The notes under the pieces: generated by a model | Told to the model about the DNA's origin: nothing | Databases searched by the model: none | The model's input: only the letters and a program-made list of their open reading frames with translations | Made by a program: the position numbers and the translations under genes | Shown here: positions 48,776-57,608 of the stretch, in pieces | Layout: every line of letters starts with the position of its first letter | How positions within the stretch are numbered: position 1 is the first letter of the stretch | From: Paraburkholderia fynbosensis | Lineage (GTDB): Bacteria; Pseudomonadota; Gammaproteobacteria; Burkholderiales; Burkholderiaceae | Reading direction: 5' to 3' | Assembly: GCF_902859935.1 (NCBI RefSeq) | Contig: NZ_CADIKI010000019.1 | Span: forward strand, 1-64,000 | DNA length: 64,000 bases

Positions 48776-51172
48776 TCAGTGTCCGCGGAACAGATTCATG
48801 ATGTCCTGCTTTTCCTGTTCGCCGACCTGTTGCGGTGCGGCCGCCGCCGCGCTCGCCTCGGCGTCCAGCGTCGCCTGACTGACGCCGACTGTCGCGACGA
48901 AACCGTGCCCCGGCGTGAAGTCGTCGAAGTAAAGCTCCGAGCCGACTTCGGTTACATCGTCGGGGCGCGGCATCTTGTACTCCGGCACGCCTTTGAGCGC
49001 GCGCCCCATGTACTCGATCCACACCGGCAACGCGAGGCCGCCGCCGGTTTCCTTGTCGCCGAGACTGCGCGGATTGTCATAGCCGATCCACGCGATCGCC
49101 GTGAGTGTGTGCTGATAACCAGCGAACCACGCGTCGCGCGAATCGTTGGTCGTGCCCGTCTTGCCGGCCAGATCGGTACGCTTGAGCACGTTGGTTTTCG
49201 CGCCCGTGCCGCGTTGCGCGACGCTCTGCAGCAGGCTGTTCATCACGTACGCGTTGCGCGGCTCGATCGCGTGCGGCGCGCTTTGCGCGGCCACCAGCGG
49301 CTGCGCGTGCGCTACCACGATGCCGCGCTGATCGGTGACTTCGGCGATCAGATACGGATTGACGCGGTAGCCGCCGTTCGCGAACACCGAGAACGCGCCC
49401 GCCATCTGCAACGGTGTGACGAGACCTGCGCCGAGCGCCATCGGCAGATAGGCGGGATGACGCTCCGCATCAAAGCCGAAGCGCGTGATGTACTGCTGCG
49501 CGTACTTTGGCCCGATCTGGTTCAGGATGCGGATCGACACCAGGTTCTTCGACTTCTGCAGCGCGGTGCGCATGGTCATCGGACCATCGAAGCCGCCGCC
49601 GTAGTTCTTCGGCTCCCACGCCTGGCCGCCGGTTTCGGCGGCGCTGAAAAAGAGCGGTGCGTCGTTGATGATGGTGGCCGGCCCGAGTCCCTTTTCGAGC
49701 GACGCCGAGTAGATGAACGGCTTGAAGCTCGAACCCGGCTGACGCCAGGCCTGGGTCACGTGATTGAATTTGTTCTTGTTGAAATCGAAGCCGCCGACCA
49801 GCGCGCGAATCGCACCGTCCTGCGGGATCACCGAAACGAACGCGCCTTCCACTTGCGGTAGTTGCGTGATCGACCAGTCGCCGTCGTCGTTCTTCGCGAG
49901 GCGGATGATCGCGCCGGGCCGCACGCGCTGATTTGGCTGCGCGCGTGGCCCGAGCGCGAACTGCGCGAAGCGCAGGCCGTCCCCCTGAATGGTCGCGACA
50001 TTGCCGTCGATGAACGCGGCCTGCACCTGCTTCGGGCTCGCCGCGGTAACGACCGCCGCGACGATCTCGCCGTTGTCCGGATGGTCGAGCAGCGCGTCGT
50101 CGATCGCCTGTTCGCGGTCCCCGGCATCGGCCGGCAAATTGATGAACGCCTCCGGACCCCGGTAGCCGTGGCGGCGTTCGTAGTCCATCAACCCTTTGCG
50201 CAGCGCGCGGTAGGCCACGTCCTGATCGGCCGAGTCGATCGTGGTCACGACGTTCAGGCCGCGCGTGTACGCTTCTTCGCGATACTGTGCGTACATCATT
50301 TGCCGCACCATTTCCGCGACGTACTCCGCGTGCACGCTGAATTCCTTGCCAGCGCCCTTGACGACGAGCGCCTGTTTGCTGGCGTCGTCGTATTGTTCCT
50401 GCGTGATGTAGTGCAGCTCATACATGCGCTGAAGGATGTATTCCTGACGAACCTTCGCGCGCTTCGGATTGACCACCGGGTTATACGCGGACGGCGCCTT
50501 CGGCAGACCGGCGAGCATCGCCGACTCCGCCAGCGTCAGATCCTTCAGATCCTTGCCGAAGTACACGCGCGCCGCGCTGGCGAAACCATACGCGCGCTGG
50601 CCGAGATAGATCTGATTCATGTACACCTCGAGAATCTGATCTTTCGTCAGCTTCGACTCGATCTTGTACGCGAGCAGCATCTCGTAGATCTTGCGCGTAT
50701 AGGTCTTCTCGCTCGACAGGAAGAAGTTGCGCGCCACCTGCATCGTGATCGTACTGGCGCCCTGGGTGGCGTGGCCGTTGGTCAGCGCGACGAAGCCGGC
50801 ACGCGCGATGCCGGTGAGGTCGACGCCGCCGTGATCGTAGAAGCGCGCGTCTTCGATCGCGAGGATCGCCTTCTTCAGACTATCGGGCACGTCCTGGATG
50901 TGCACGATGTCGCGCCGCTCTTCGCCGAATTCGCCGATCAGCACGTGGTCGGCCGTGTAAATGCGCAGCGGCACTTTCGGGCGATAGTCGGTCAGCGCAT
51001 CGAGCGAGGGCAGATTCGGCGTGGCGACGACGAGCGCATAACCGAGTACCAGCAGCACGCACAGAATGCCCGCGACGATCAGGCCGAAAAAGCCGAGGAT
51101 GAGCTTGAGCCATAGCGGGCGTTTGCGCTTCTGAGGCGCGGGCGGCGGGGACGTAGGAGACGTGGATTGCAT
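48776..51172 (-). CDS. mrcA: Penicillin-binding protein 1A
   Basis: The 798-aa product is a class A PBP with glycosyltransferase and transpeptidase activity for peptidoglycan. After a Pro-rich cytoplasmic start and one membrane segment (about residues 23-48), the glycosyltransferase domain has AIEDARFYDHGGVDLTG near 105. The transpeptidase serine is in PGSSFKPF near 479, SKN near 538 and KTGTTND near 669. Start MQSTSPTSPPP at 51172 is chosen; the frame is open 20 codons further. It diverges from pilM, a common arrangement in proteobacteria. Confidence 0.95.
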   Translation of the reverse strand: MQSTSPTSPPPAPQKRKRPLWLKLILGFFGLIVAGILCVLLVLGYALVVATPNLPSLDALTDYRPKVPLRIYTADHVLIGEFGEERRDIVHIQDVPDSLKKAILAIEDARFYDHGGVDLTGIARAGFVALTNGHATQGASTITMQVARNFFLSSEKTYTRKIYEMLLAYKIESKLTKDQILEVYMNQIYLGQRAYGFASAARVYFGKDLKDLTLAESAMLAGLPKAPSAYNPVVNPKRAKVRQEYILQRMYELHYITQEQYDDASKQALVVKGAGKEFSVHAEYVAEMVRQMMYAQYREEAYTRGLNVVTTIDSADQDVAYRALRKGLMDYERRHGYRGPEAFINLPADAGDREQAIDDALLDHPDNGEIVAAVVTAASPKQVQAAFIDGNVATIQGDGLRFAQFALGPRAQPNQRVRPGAIIRLAKNDDGDWSITQLPQVEGAFVSVIPQDGAIRALVGGFDFNKNKFNHVTQAWRQPGSSFKPFIYSASLEKGLGPATIINDAPLFFSAAETGGQAWEPKNYGGGFDGPMTMRTALQKSKNLVSIRILNQIGPKYAQQYITRFGFDAERHPAYLPMALGAGLVTPLQMAGAFSVFANGGYRVNPYLIAEVTDQRGIVVAHAQPLVAAQSAPHAIEPRNAYVMNSLLQSVAQRGTGAKTNVLKRTDLAGKTGTTNDSRDAWFAGYQHTLTAIAWIGYDNPRSLGDKETGGGLALPVWIEYMGRALKGVPEYKMPRPDDVTEVGSELYFDDFTPGHGFVATVGVSQATLDAEASAAAAAPQQVGEQEKQDIMNLFRGH

Positions 51173-51426
51173 AGGTGCACCAAAAAACAGTCCCGCGATT
51201 ATAGCCGCCTCGCTTTTTAGCTTTCGGCTCACTTACGATGCGTGCTGTCAGGTCTGCGCATACGGCGCGGGAATGACTTCACTGTAGACGCTTTGATCGC
51301 GCGCAGGGCGTGTGCTGCGCAACGTTAGCCATTCGGCTGAGTGTCGCGCAGCGGCGCGACTACGCACAATTCTCCCTCGTCACTCGCGTTCGAATGGTTC
51401 GTCGCGAGAGTCAGAGGGAGGGCGTG

Positions 51427-52419
51427 ATGGGGTTCAGAAATTCGTGGCTTCAGGCAGTGCGATCAGGGCGGCAGCGTTTCGGCGCCGGGATCGATGTCGG
51501 TTCGCAAAACGTGCGTCTCGTCGTGGTAAGTCAGCGTTCGCGCGCACACGGCGCGCTGCATCTCGAATATGTCAGCACCGTCGCGCTTGCCGCCGGTGCG
51601 ATGGCCGGCACGGAGATCGCCGACCGCCAGGCGGTGGCGCGTGCGTTGCGCGACGCATTCGCCGGTTTGCCGCGTGCGTGTGCGGCGCAGGCGTTGCGAT
51701 GCGCGATGGCAGTGCCCGCGTCGGCCACGTCGACCACCACGGTGCCGCTCGCGCGGCTCGCTGCGCAAAGCCATTGCGCGGACGACGGCGGCCATGCATT
51801 AACCGCACTGGAGCCGGCGGTGATGGGCGAGGCGGAGCGCATCGCGGGAATCGAGCGGCATGCATTGGCGGTCGACTGGTCGGTCGATGAAACGCCGTCG
51901 CCGATCCGCTCGGTGAAGATCGCCGCCACCGCGCGCCAGCATCTCGAAGCGCGCATGGAGTGCGCGGCGACGGCCGGCATCTCGCTCACCGCCGTCGATG
52001 GCGAGCCGCATGCGGCGCTGCGCGCAATGCGCTACGCGGCGAGCCGCGAACTCGATCCGCTCGAGCCGTATGTGGCGCTGTGGATCGGCACGGACGGCGT
52101 ATACGGCTGGCGCATCGTGGACGACTCCATCGCAGGCGAAATGCGTTATCCGGCGCCCGAGCATGCCGATCTCGCCGATGCGTTGCGCGATCTCGTGCAT
52201 GGCCCCGTGCTCGACTGCGCATTGGTGAGCGGCGAAGTCGATCTGCTCGACGGTGTGGGTTTCACGCTGGCCGATATCGCGGACGTGTTGGGCTGCACGG
52301 TGTTGCCGTTCGAGTGCTCGGTGCTCGGTGGGCTCGTGCGGCCGCTGAGCGACGAGCTGCTGCATGAGCCGGCCGGCGCGGTCGCGTTCGGGCTTGCGTT
52401 GCGCGGGGTGATCGAATGA
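51427..52419 (+). CDS. pilM: PilM-like type IV pilus / DNA-uptake assembly protein
   Basis: The 330-aa product is an actin-like cytoplasmic ATPase-fold protein that binds the PilN tail. The phosphate-binding motif GAGIDVGSQNVRLVVVSQ is near residues 20-37. The C-terminal end reads GAVAFGLALRGVIE, typical of PilM/HofM. GGGAGGG 5 bp before ATG 51427 fixes the start. It overlaps pilN by 4 bp and opens a pilM-N-O/P-Q run next to aroKB, the layout of the E. coli hof and Haemophilus com genes. Confidence 0.85.
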   Translation: MGFRNSWLQAVRSGRQRFGAGIDVGSQNVRLVVVSQRSRAHGALHLEYVSTVALAAGAMAGTEIADRQAVARALRDAFAGLPRACAAQALRCAMAVPASATSTTTVPLARLAAQSHCADDGGHALTALEPAVMGEAERIAGIERHALAVDWSVDETPSPIRSVKIAATARQHLEARMECAATAGISLTAVDGEPHAALRAMRYAASRELDPLEPYVALWIGTDGVYGWRIVDDSIAGEMRYPAPEHADLADALRDLVHGPVLDCALVSGEVDLLDGVGFTLADIADVLGCTVLPFECSVLGGLVRPLSDELLHEPAGAVAFGLALRGVIE

Positions 52420-53141
52420 TGGGCGGCCTTTCGTTTTCAGGGTCGGCTGGTTCGCGCGCGGCGGTTTCGTCGCGTGCCGCGCGTCTCACGCGGCCGTGGC
52501 TCGGCGGTTTCAATCTGCTGCCGTACCGGCAACGCAACGTGCGGCTCGCGCGGCGGCGTCGTGCGTGCGAATGGGGCGCTGCCGTGCTCGCGGGTTGTGC
52601 CGCCGTCCTCGTATTGGCCGGCTGGCAGGCATTCGGGAAGACGCGTCTCGACGCACAGCGCGCGTCGATCGAACGCGCCCTGGCAGGACTCACTGTGCCG
52701 CTCGCGGAACACGCGACCTTGCTGCGCGAACAAGACGAGTTGCGCAAGCATGCCGCACGCGCGACAAGTTTGTCCGGGCCGCTCGCGCATCTGCTCGATC
52801 TGCTCGAAGCACTGAGTTTCGAACCTGGCGATGGCGTGGTGTTGCGGCAACTACGGCAGCGCGAGCACGAAACCGAGTTGCTGGCGACGTCGCGCGGACA
52901 TTTGGCGTCGGCCGAGTGGCTCAAGCGCCTGAGTGCGATCCGCGGCGTGAAGAGCGCTGAGATGAGCGACCTGCATCGCCCGACGATGCGCGGCAACTCG
53001 CCCGCGGATGAAAGCGTGAGCGGCCCGGTCGAATTCGGCGCACGTCTGCGCTGGGACGAGCCGGCGCCGAAAGCTGCCCACGTTGCGGTATCTGCGGCGG
53101 CGCGTCCTGTGAAGTCCGAACGGTCGGGAGGTGCGAAATGA
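52416..53141 (+). CDS. pilN: PilN-like type IV pilus assembly protein
   Basis: The 241-aa product is an inner membrane protein of the pilus alignment complex. The PilM-binding motif is present as GGFNLLPYRQRNVRLARRRR (residues 30-49), followed by a membrane segment (about 52-70), a coiled region and a small ferredoxin-like periplasmic domain. The N-terminal Ser/Ala-rich extension of about 28 residues is unusual. The start ATG overlaps the pilM stop; pilO starts inside its stop. Confidence 0.82.
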   Translation: MMGGLSFSGSAGSRAAVSSRAARLTRPWLGGFNLLPYRQRNVRLARRRRACEWGAAVLAGCAAVLVLAGWQAFGKTRLDAQRASIERALAGLTVPLAEHATLLREQDELRKHAARATSLSGPLAHLLDLLEALSFEPGDGVVLRQLRQREHETELLATSRGHLASAEWLKRLSAIRGVKSAEMSDLHRPTMRGNSPADESVSGPVEFGARLRWDEPAPKAAHVAVSAAARPVKSERSGGAK

Positions 53142-54058
53142 GTACGATCTTTGCCGGGGCGGGCGGCGTAGCCAACACCCAATTCTCTGTTGGCCGTTGG
53201 ACCCGGCGGTTGCGGTTACCGCTCGCTGCGTGGAGCCTGCGCCGGCGCTGGCTGGTCGCATTGTTGATTGCCGTACTGGTGTTCGGGCTGGGCGCGCACG
53301 GCTGGATCGTCGCCGATCTTGGCGGCGTCGAGGCGAGCCGTGCGGCGTTGGCCGCGAGCGCTCAGCGTCTTGCGCACGCGCGCCGCTCGCTTGCGCAGTT
53401 GCCCTCGTTGCGGCGCAACGCCACGGCGAGCCCCGCGGTGTCGCCGGCTGCCTCGTGGACCTCCGCAGACGATGTGCGCATCGTTTCCGAATTGGCTGCC
53501 GCGAATAACGTCGCCTTGTATGCGCTCGAGCCGGGTGCGGCCAGTGGCGAAGGCATGGAACGCATGCGCCCTTTGCAGATCACCGCACGCACGGACTTTG
53601 TCCACCTGATGGCGTTTCTGCACGGACTGTCAGACTTGCCGGTGCTGATCGTTCCCGTCGATGTGTCCGTCAAGCAGGACGCCGCGTCGTTGTCGGTGAG
53701 TGCGACGCTGCGGGTGTTCAGCGCGCTGCGGCCCGCTTCTTCGAATGACGCCGCGCACGCGTTCGACGACGCGAGCCTCGACGCGGACGACGACGAGGAC
53801 ATCGTGTTCTTCGACCCGTTCGCGCAACCGCAGATACGAGCAGCTGGCGGAATGCCCGATATCTCGCAACTGCGTCTGGCCGGCGTGCTGCGCGATCGCA
53901 CGCACGGCCTCGCCTTGCTCGATACGCCGGACGGCGCGACGACCGTCGCATCCGGGCAGCGCTTGGGCGCCGAACGCGTGACGCGGCTCGACGCGCTCGG
54001 CATTACGCTCGCGAGAGGCGATACGACACGCACGCTCGCACTCTCGGAGGCTTCATGA
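53138..54058 (+). CDS. pilO: PilO-like protein with a PilP-like C-terminal domain
   Basis: The 306-aa product has a PilO layout: a membrane segment near residues 39-60, a heptad-rich region and a domain ending with PLQITARTDFVHLMAFLHGL and SVSATLRVFSAL. After an acidic linker (DDASLDADDDEDIVFFDPFA, about 207-226) comes a domain, PDISQLRLAGVLRDRTHGLA to the end, that resembles the PilP beta domain (a DPF motif, then xLVGxL...A....DG....V..G...G). No separate pilP lies before pilQ. The fusion call is inferred from pattern only. Confidence 0.65.
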   Translation: MSTIFAGAGGVANTQFSVGRWTRRLRLPLAAWSLRRRWLVALLIAVLVFGLGAHGWIVADLGGVEASRAALAASAQRLAHARRSLAQLPSLRRNATASPAVSPAASWTSADDVRIVSELAAANNVALYALEPGAASGEGMERMRPLQITARTDFVHLMAFLHGLSDLPVLIVPVDVSVKQDAASLSVSATLRVFSALRPASSNDAAHAFDDASLDADDDEDIVFFDPFAQPQIRAAGGMPDISQLRLAGVLRDRTHGLALLDTPDGATTVASGQRLGAERVTRLDALGITLARGDTTRTLALSEAS

Positions 54059-55791
54059 CGAAAAGACTGATGCAGTCGTCGCTTGCGACCTGTGCGCGCA
54101 TCGGTGTTCACGCATCTCCGGGTGTTCGCACGCGTCTTTGGGTTCGAACGTACATCGGCCTTTACGTCAGTGCGGCGCTCGGCGCGGGCATCGCGCAGGC
54201 TTCGACGCCACCGCAGCCGCTGCTGCCGCCGTTGCCGAGTTTCATGCCGCTCGACGACGCAGTGGCGTCTGCCGATCCCGCGTACGGCGCAGCCCCGTTG
54301 CCGCGCGCCCTTTTCGGGGAAGTGCCGAATCCGTTTCGCGACGATCCAGCGGAGGATCCCGCGGCCGCGCGAACGGCCGCGCCGTCGGCCAACGACGCCA
54401 ACGCGGACGATTTCGCCGCCGCCGCCGAAGGCTCCGTGCCGCTGGGCGCAAAACAGTCGCCCGCTGCGGCTCGCGACGATAGCGCCGACGCCAGCGTGCT
54501 CGAAGGTCCGCCGGTGCCGTTGCCGCCGCGCGTGCGTCTGAGTAATGGACCCAGAAGCGCCTCCGACGCGAGCCTCGCCGCCGACGACAAACCGATCTCG
54601 CTGAATTTCCAGCGCGCTGAACTCGGCGCCGTGCTCAAAGCGTTTGCCGAGTTCACGGGGCTGAACATCGTCGCGAGCGAACGAGTGCGTGGCGCCGTGT
54701 CATTGCGGCTCGACAAGGTGCCGTGGCGCACCGCGTTCGATACCTTGCTCGACGTCAACAACCTTGCGATGGAGCGGCACGGCAACGTGATCTGGGTCGC
54801 ACCGGTCGCGGATCTGGCCGCGCGCGAGCGGCAGCGTTTCGAAGCGCACGCGCGGGCCGCTGATCTCGAACCGCTCGCGAGCCGCACTTTCGAGCTGCAC
54901 TACGCGCACGCCGAGGACGTGCGGCGCCTGCTGACCGGCTCGGGTACGCAGCGCGTGCTGTCCAAACGCGGCGCCGTGACTGCCGATCCGCGCACCAATC
55001 TGCTGTTCGTGACCGATATCGCGGGGCGCCTCGAACAGATCGCGGCGCTACTCGCTGCCGTCGATCGGCCGACTCGCCAGGTGTTGATCGAAGCCCGTAT
55101 CGTCGAGGGCGATCATGGCTTCTCGCGCAATCTCGGCGTGCGGCTCTCGCTGGCTGCCACGAGTACCGACGGGACGGCGAAAGGTCTGAGCGGCGGCACC
55201 GACGGCACCGTCTACGATCTGTCGGCCCGGCCGATCTCCGGTTTCGACGCGGCCACGGCCGGGCTCACGTTGTTCGCCGCCGGCGCGACGCGGCTGCTGA
55301 ATATCCAGTTGAGCGCGCTTGAAGCGGAGGGACGCGGCAAAATCATCTCGAGCCCGCGGGTCGTCACCGCCGACCGCATGAAGGCGGTGGTCGAGCAGGG
55401 CACCGAGCTACCGTATCAGGCCAAGGTGGCACAGGGCGTGTCGGGCGTGCAGTTTCGCCGGGCCACGCTCAAACTGGAGGTCGAGCCGCAAATCATGCCG
55501 GACGGCCGGGTCGTGCTGGACCTCGACGTCGCCAAGGACAGCGTCGGCGAGCAGACCGACGCCGGACCCGCGATCAACACCAAACACGTGCAAACGCGCG
55601 TCGAAGTCGAGGATGGTGGTACGGTGTCGATCGGCGGAATTTACGCGTCCGATGACCGGGACGATGTGACCAGAGTGCCTGTCCTGGGCAAAATACCAAT
55701 TTTGGGCGCGCTTTTTCGCAATCGGGCGCATCGCGACCAGCGTAGCGAACTGGCGGTATTCATCACGCCAAGCGTGGTTCCGATAAATTAG
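54055..55791 (+). CDS. pilQ: PilQ/HofQ-like secretin
   Basis: The 578-aa product is an outer membrane secretin. A short signal region, then an Ala/Pro-rich stretch to about residue 180, leads to a secretin/TonB short domain (SLNFQRAELGAVLKAFAEFT). An N1-type domain with VTADPRTNLLFVTDIAGRLE and the secretin barrel follow, with GKIISSPRVVTADRMKAVVE and VPVLGKIPILGALFRNR. It ends ELAVFITPSVV. The AMIN domains of long PilQ proteins are absent, so it is closer in size to HofQ or ComE. Confidence 0.85.
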   Translation: MTKRLMQSSLATCARIGVHASPGVRTRLWVRTYIGLYVSAALGAGIAQASTPPQPLLPPLPSFMPLDDAVASADPAYGAAPLPRALFGEVPNPFRDDPAEDPAAARTAAPSANDANADDFAAAAEGSVPLGAKQSPAAARDDSADASVLEGPPVPLPPRVRLSNGPRSASDASLAADDKPISLNFQRAELGAVLKAFAEFTGLNIVASERVRGAVSLRLDKVPWRTAFDTLLDVNNLAMERHGNVIWVAPVADLAARERQRFEAHARAADLEPLASRTFELHYAHAEDVRRLLTGSGTQRVLSKRGAVTADPRTNLLFVTDIAGRLEQIAALLAAVDRPTRQVLIEARIVEGDHGFSRNLGVRLSLAATSTDGTAKGLSGGTDGTVYDLSARPISGFDAATAGLTLFAAGATRLLNIQLSALEAEGRGKIISSPRVVTADRMKAVVEQGTELPYQAKVAQGVSGVQFRRATLKLEVEPQIMPDGRVVLDLDVAKDSVGEQTDAGPAINTKHVQTRVEVEDGGTVSIGGIYASDDRDDVTRVPVLGKIPILGALFRNRAHRDQRSELAVFITPSVVPIN

Positions 55792-55800
55792 GGGCGGGCC

Positions 55801-55822
55801 GCCGCCGCTCGCCAGCGGCGGC
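55801..55822 (+). other. Hairpin between pilQ and aroK
   Basis: GCCGCCGCT-CGCC-AGCGGCGGC is a perfect 9-bp hairpin just after pilQ. It lacks a T run, so it is more likely an mRNA stabiliser or pause site than a terminator. Confidence 0.5.
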
Positions 55823-55897
55823 GCGTAGGCTCGACAAGGCAGCCGCTTTGCCAGTAAGCTGCGGCACGAACCATACCGGATTAGCCAGAGGACACAG

Positions 55898-56449
55898 TTG
55901 CAAGCGCGGGACGCACACGCCAATGTATTTTTTGTAGGTCTCATGGGGGCAGGGAAAACCACCGTGGGCCGGGCCATTGCGCGCCGTCTCGATCGCCCGT
56001 TCTTCGATTCCGACCATGAAATCGAGGCGCGCACGGGTGCGCGCATCCCCGTGATCTTCGAGATGGAAGGCGAAGCGGGCTTCCGCGAGCGCGAGGCGAG
56101 CGTGATTTCCGAGCTCACCGGGCGCGACAATATCGTGCTGGCGACGGGCGGCGGCGCGGTGCTGCGGCCGGAAAACCGTGCGGCGCTCCAGAACAACGGC
56201 GTAGTGATCTATCTGCGGGCCAATCCTCACGACCTGTGGCTGCGCACGCGGCGCGACAAGAACCGCCCCCTTTTGCAGACCGAAGATCCCAAAGCGCGCC
56301 TCGAAGCGCTCTACGAAGTACGTGATCCGCTCTACCGCGAGTGCGCGCATTTCGTGATTGAAACCGGCCGGCCGTCGGTCAACGGACTCGTCAACATGGT
56401 TCTGATGCAGCTCGAGATGGCCGGCGTCGCCAAACATCCTGCGTCATAA
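55898..56449 (+). CDS. aroK: Shikimate kinase
   Basis: The 183-aa product phosphorylates shikimate in the chorismate pathway. Walker A GLMGAGKTTVGRAIARRL is near residues 14-31, the shikimate-binding DSDHEIEARTGARIPVIFE near 39-57, and GGGAVLRPENRAAL near 85. The LID region is RTRRDKNRPLLQ. The start is TTG at 55898, with AGAGGA 5 bp upstream. Its stop codon TAA overlaps an ATG that begins the aroB frame. Confidence 0.94.
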   Translation: MQARDAHANVFFVGLMGAGKTTVGRAIARRLDRPFFDSDHEIEARTGARIPVIFEMEGEAGFREREASVISELTGRDNIVLATGGGAVLRPENRAALQNNGVVIYLRANPHDLWLRTRRDKNRPLLQTEDPKARLEALYEVRDPLYRECAHFVIETGRPSVNGLVNMVLMQLEMAGVAKHPAS

Positions 56450-56457
56450 TGGACCGT

Positions 56458-57534
56458 ATGATCACCGTCAACGTCGAACTGGGCGAGCGCGCCTACCCCA
56501 TCCATATCGGTGCCGATCTGATCGGCCAGACCGCGCTGTTCGCGCCGCATATCGCCGGCAGCTCGGTCACCATCGTCACGAACACCACGGTCGACCCGCT
56601 CTACGGCGACACGCTGCGCGCTGCGCTCGCGCCGCTCGGCAAACAGGTGTCGACGGTGGTCTTGCCGGACGGCGAGGCGCACAAGAACCTCGGCACCCTG
56701 AACCTGATCTTCGACGCGCTGCTCGGCTCGCGCGCCGATCGCAAGACCACGCTGATTGCTCTGGGCGGCGGCGTGATCGGCGATATGACGGGTTTTGCCG
56801 CGGCCTGCTATATGCGCGGCGTGCCGTTTATTCAGGTGCCGACTACGTTGCTGTCGCAGGTCGATTCGTCGGTGGGCGGCAAGACCGGCATCAATCACCC
56901 GCTCGGCAAGAACATGATCGGCGCGTTCTACCAGCCGCAGGCGGTGATCGCCGACATCGGCGCGCTGCGCACGCTGCCCGCGCGTGAGCTGGCGGCTGGC
57001 GTCGCCGAAGTGATCAAGACCGGCGCGATCGCCGACGCTGATTTCTTCGACTGGATCGAAGCCAACATCGAGGCGTTGAATCGCTGCGAGCCCGAGGCGT
57101 TGACCGAGGCCGTCAAGCGTTCGTGCGAGATCAAGGCGTCGGTGGTGGCCAAGGACGAGCGCGAAGGCGGACTGCGCGCGATTCTCAACTTCGGCCACAC
57201 CTTCGGCCACGCGATCGAGGCCGGCCTCGGCTACGGCGAGTGGCTGCACGGCGAGGCCGTCGGCTGCGGGATGGCGATGGCGGCGGATCTGTCCGTGCGC
57301 ATGGGCTATCTCGACGACACCGCGCGCCGGCGCCTCGTCGACCTGATCGTTGCCGCGCACTTGCCAACCAAAGCGCCTGCGCTCGGCGAAAAGCGCTATG
57401 TCGAACTGATGCAGGTCGACAAGAAGGCGCAAGCCGGCGCGATCAAATTCATTCTGCTGAAGCGTTTCGGTGAGACGCTGATCACCCAGGCGCCCGATGC
57501 CGAGGTGCACGCCACGCTGGCCGCCGCTGTCTAG
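56458..57534 (+). CDS. aroB: 3-dehydroquinate synthase
   Basis: The 358-aa product converts DAHP to 3-dehydroquinate, the second step of the chorismate pathway, with NAD and a divalent metal. It shows VVLPDGEAHKNLGTLNLIFD, GGGVIGDMTGFAAACYMRGV and LSQVDSSVGGKTGINHPLGK, with the metal histidines in FGHTFGHAIEAG and GEWLHGEAVGCGM. The start MITVNVELGERAYPIHIG at 56458 matches other Burkholderia; an ATG at 56449 overlaps the aroK stop and would add three residues. Confidence 0.96.
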   Translation: MITVNVELGERAYPIHIGADLIGQTALFAPHIAGSSVTIVTNTTVDPLYGDTLRAALAPLGKQVSTVVLPDGEAHKNLGTLNLIFDALLGSRADRKTTLIALGGGVIGDMTGFAAACYMRGVPFIQVPTTLLSQVDSSVGGKTGINHPLGKNMIGAFYQPQAVIADIGALRTLPARELAAGVAEVIKTGAIADADFFDWIEANIEALNRCEPEALTEAVKRSCEIKASVVAKDEREGGLRAILNFGHTFGHAIEAGLGYGEWLHGEAVGCGMAMAADLSVRMGYLDDTARRRLVDLIVAAHLPTKAPALGEKRYVELMQVDKKAQAGAIKFILLKRFGETLITQAPDAEVHATLAAAV

Positions 57535-57608
57535 ACACGACGAGGCAATACCCAGCCACGCATCACGCACCCACGTCACGAGGCGCCGCCCATGTTTCGG
57601 AGAACCCG

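Noticed and set aside
48746..51115. Two consecutive + strand frames of about 370 and 417 codons opposite mrcA
   Set aside because: mrcA carries the glycosyltransferase and SxxK/KTG motifs; the opposite frames are shadows without domain features.
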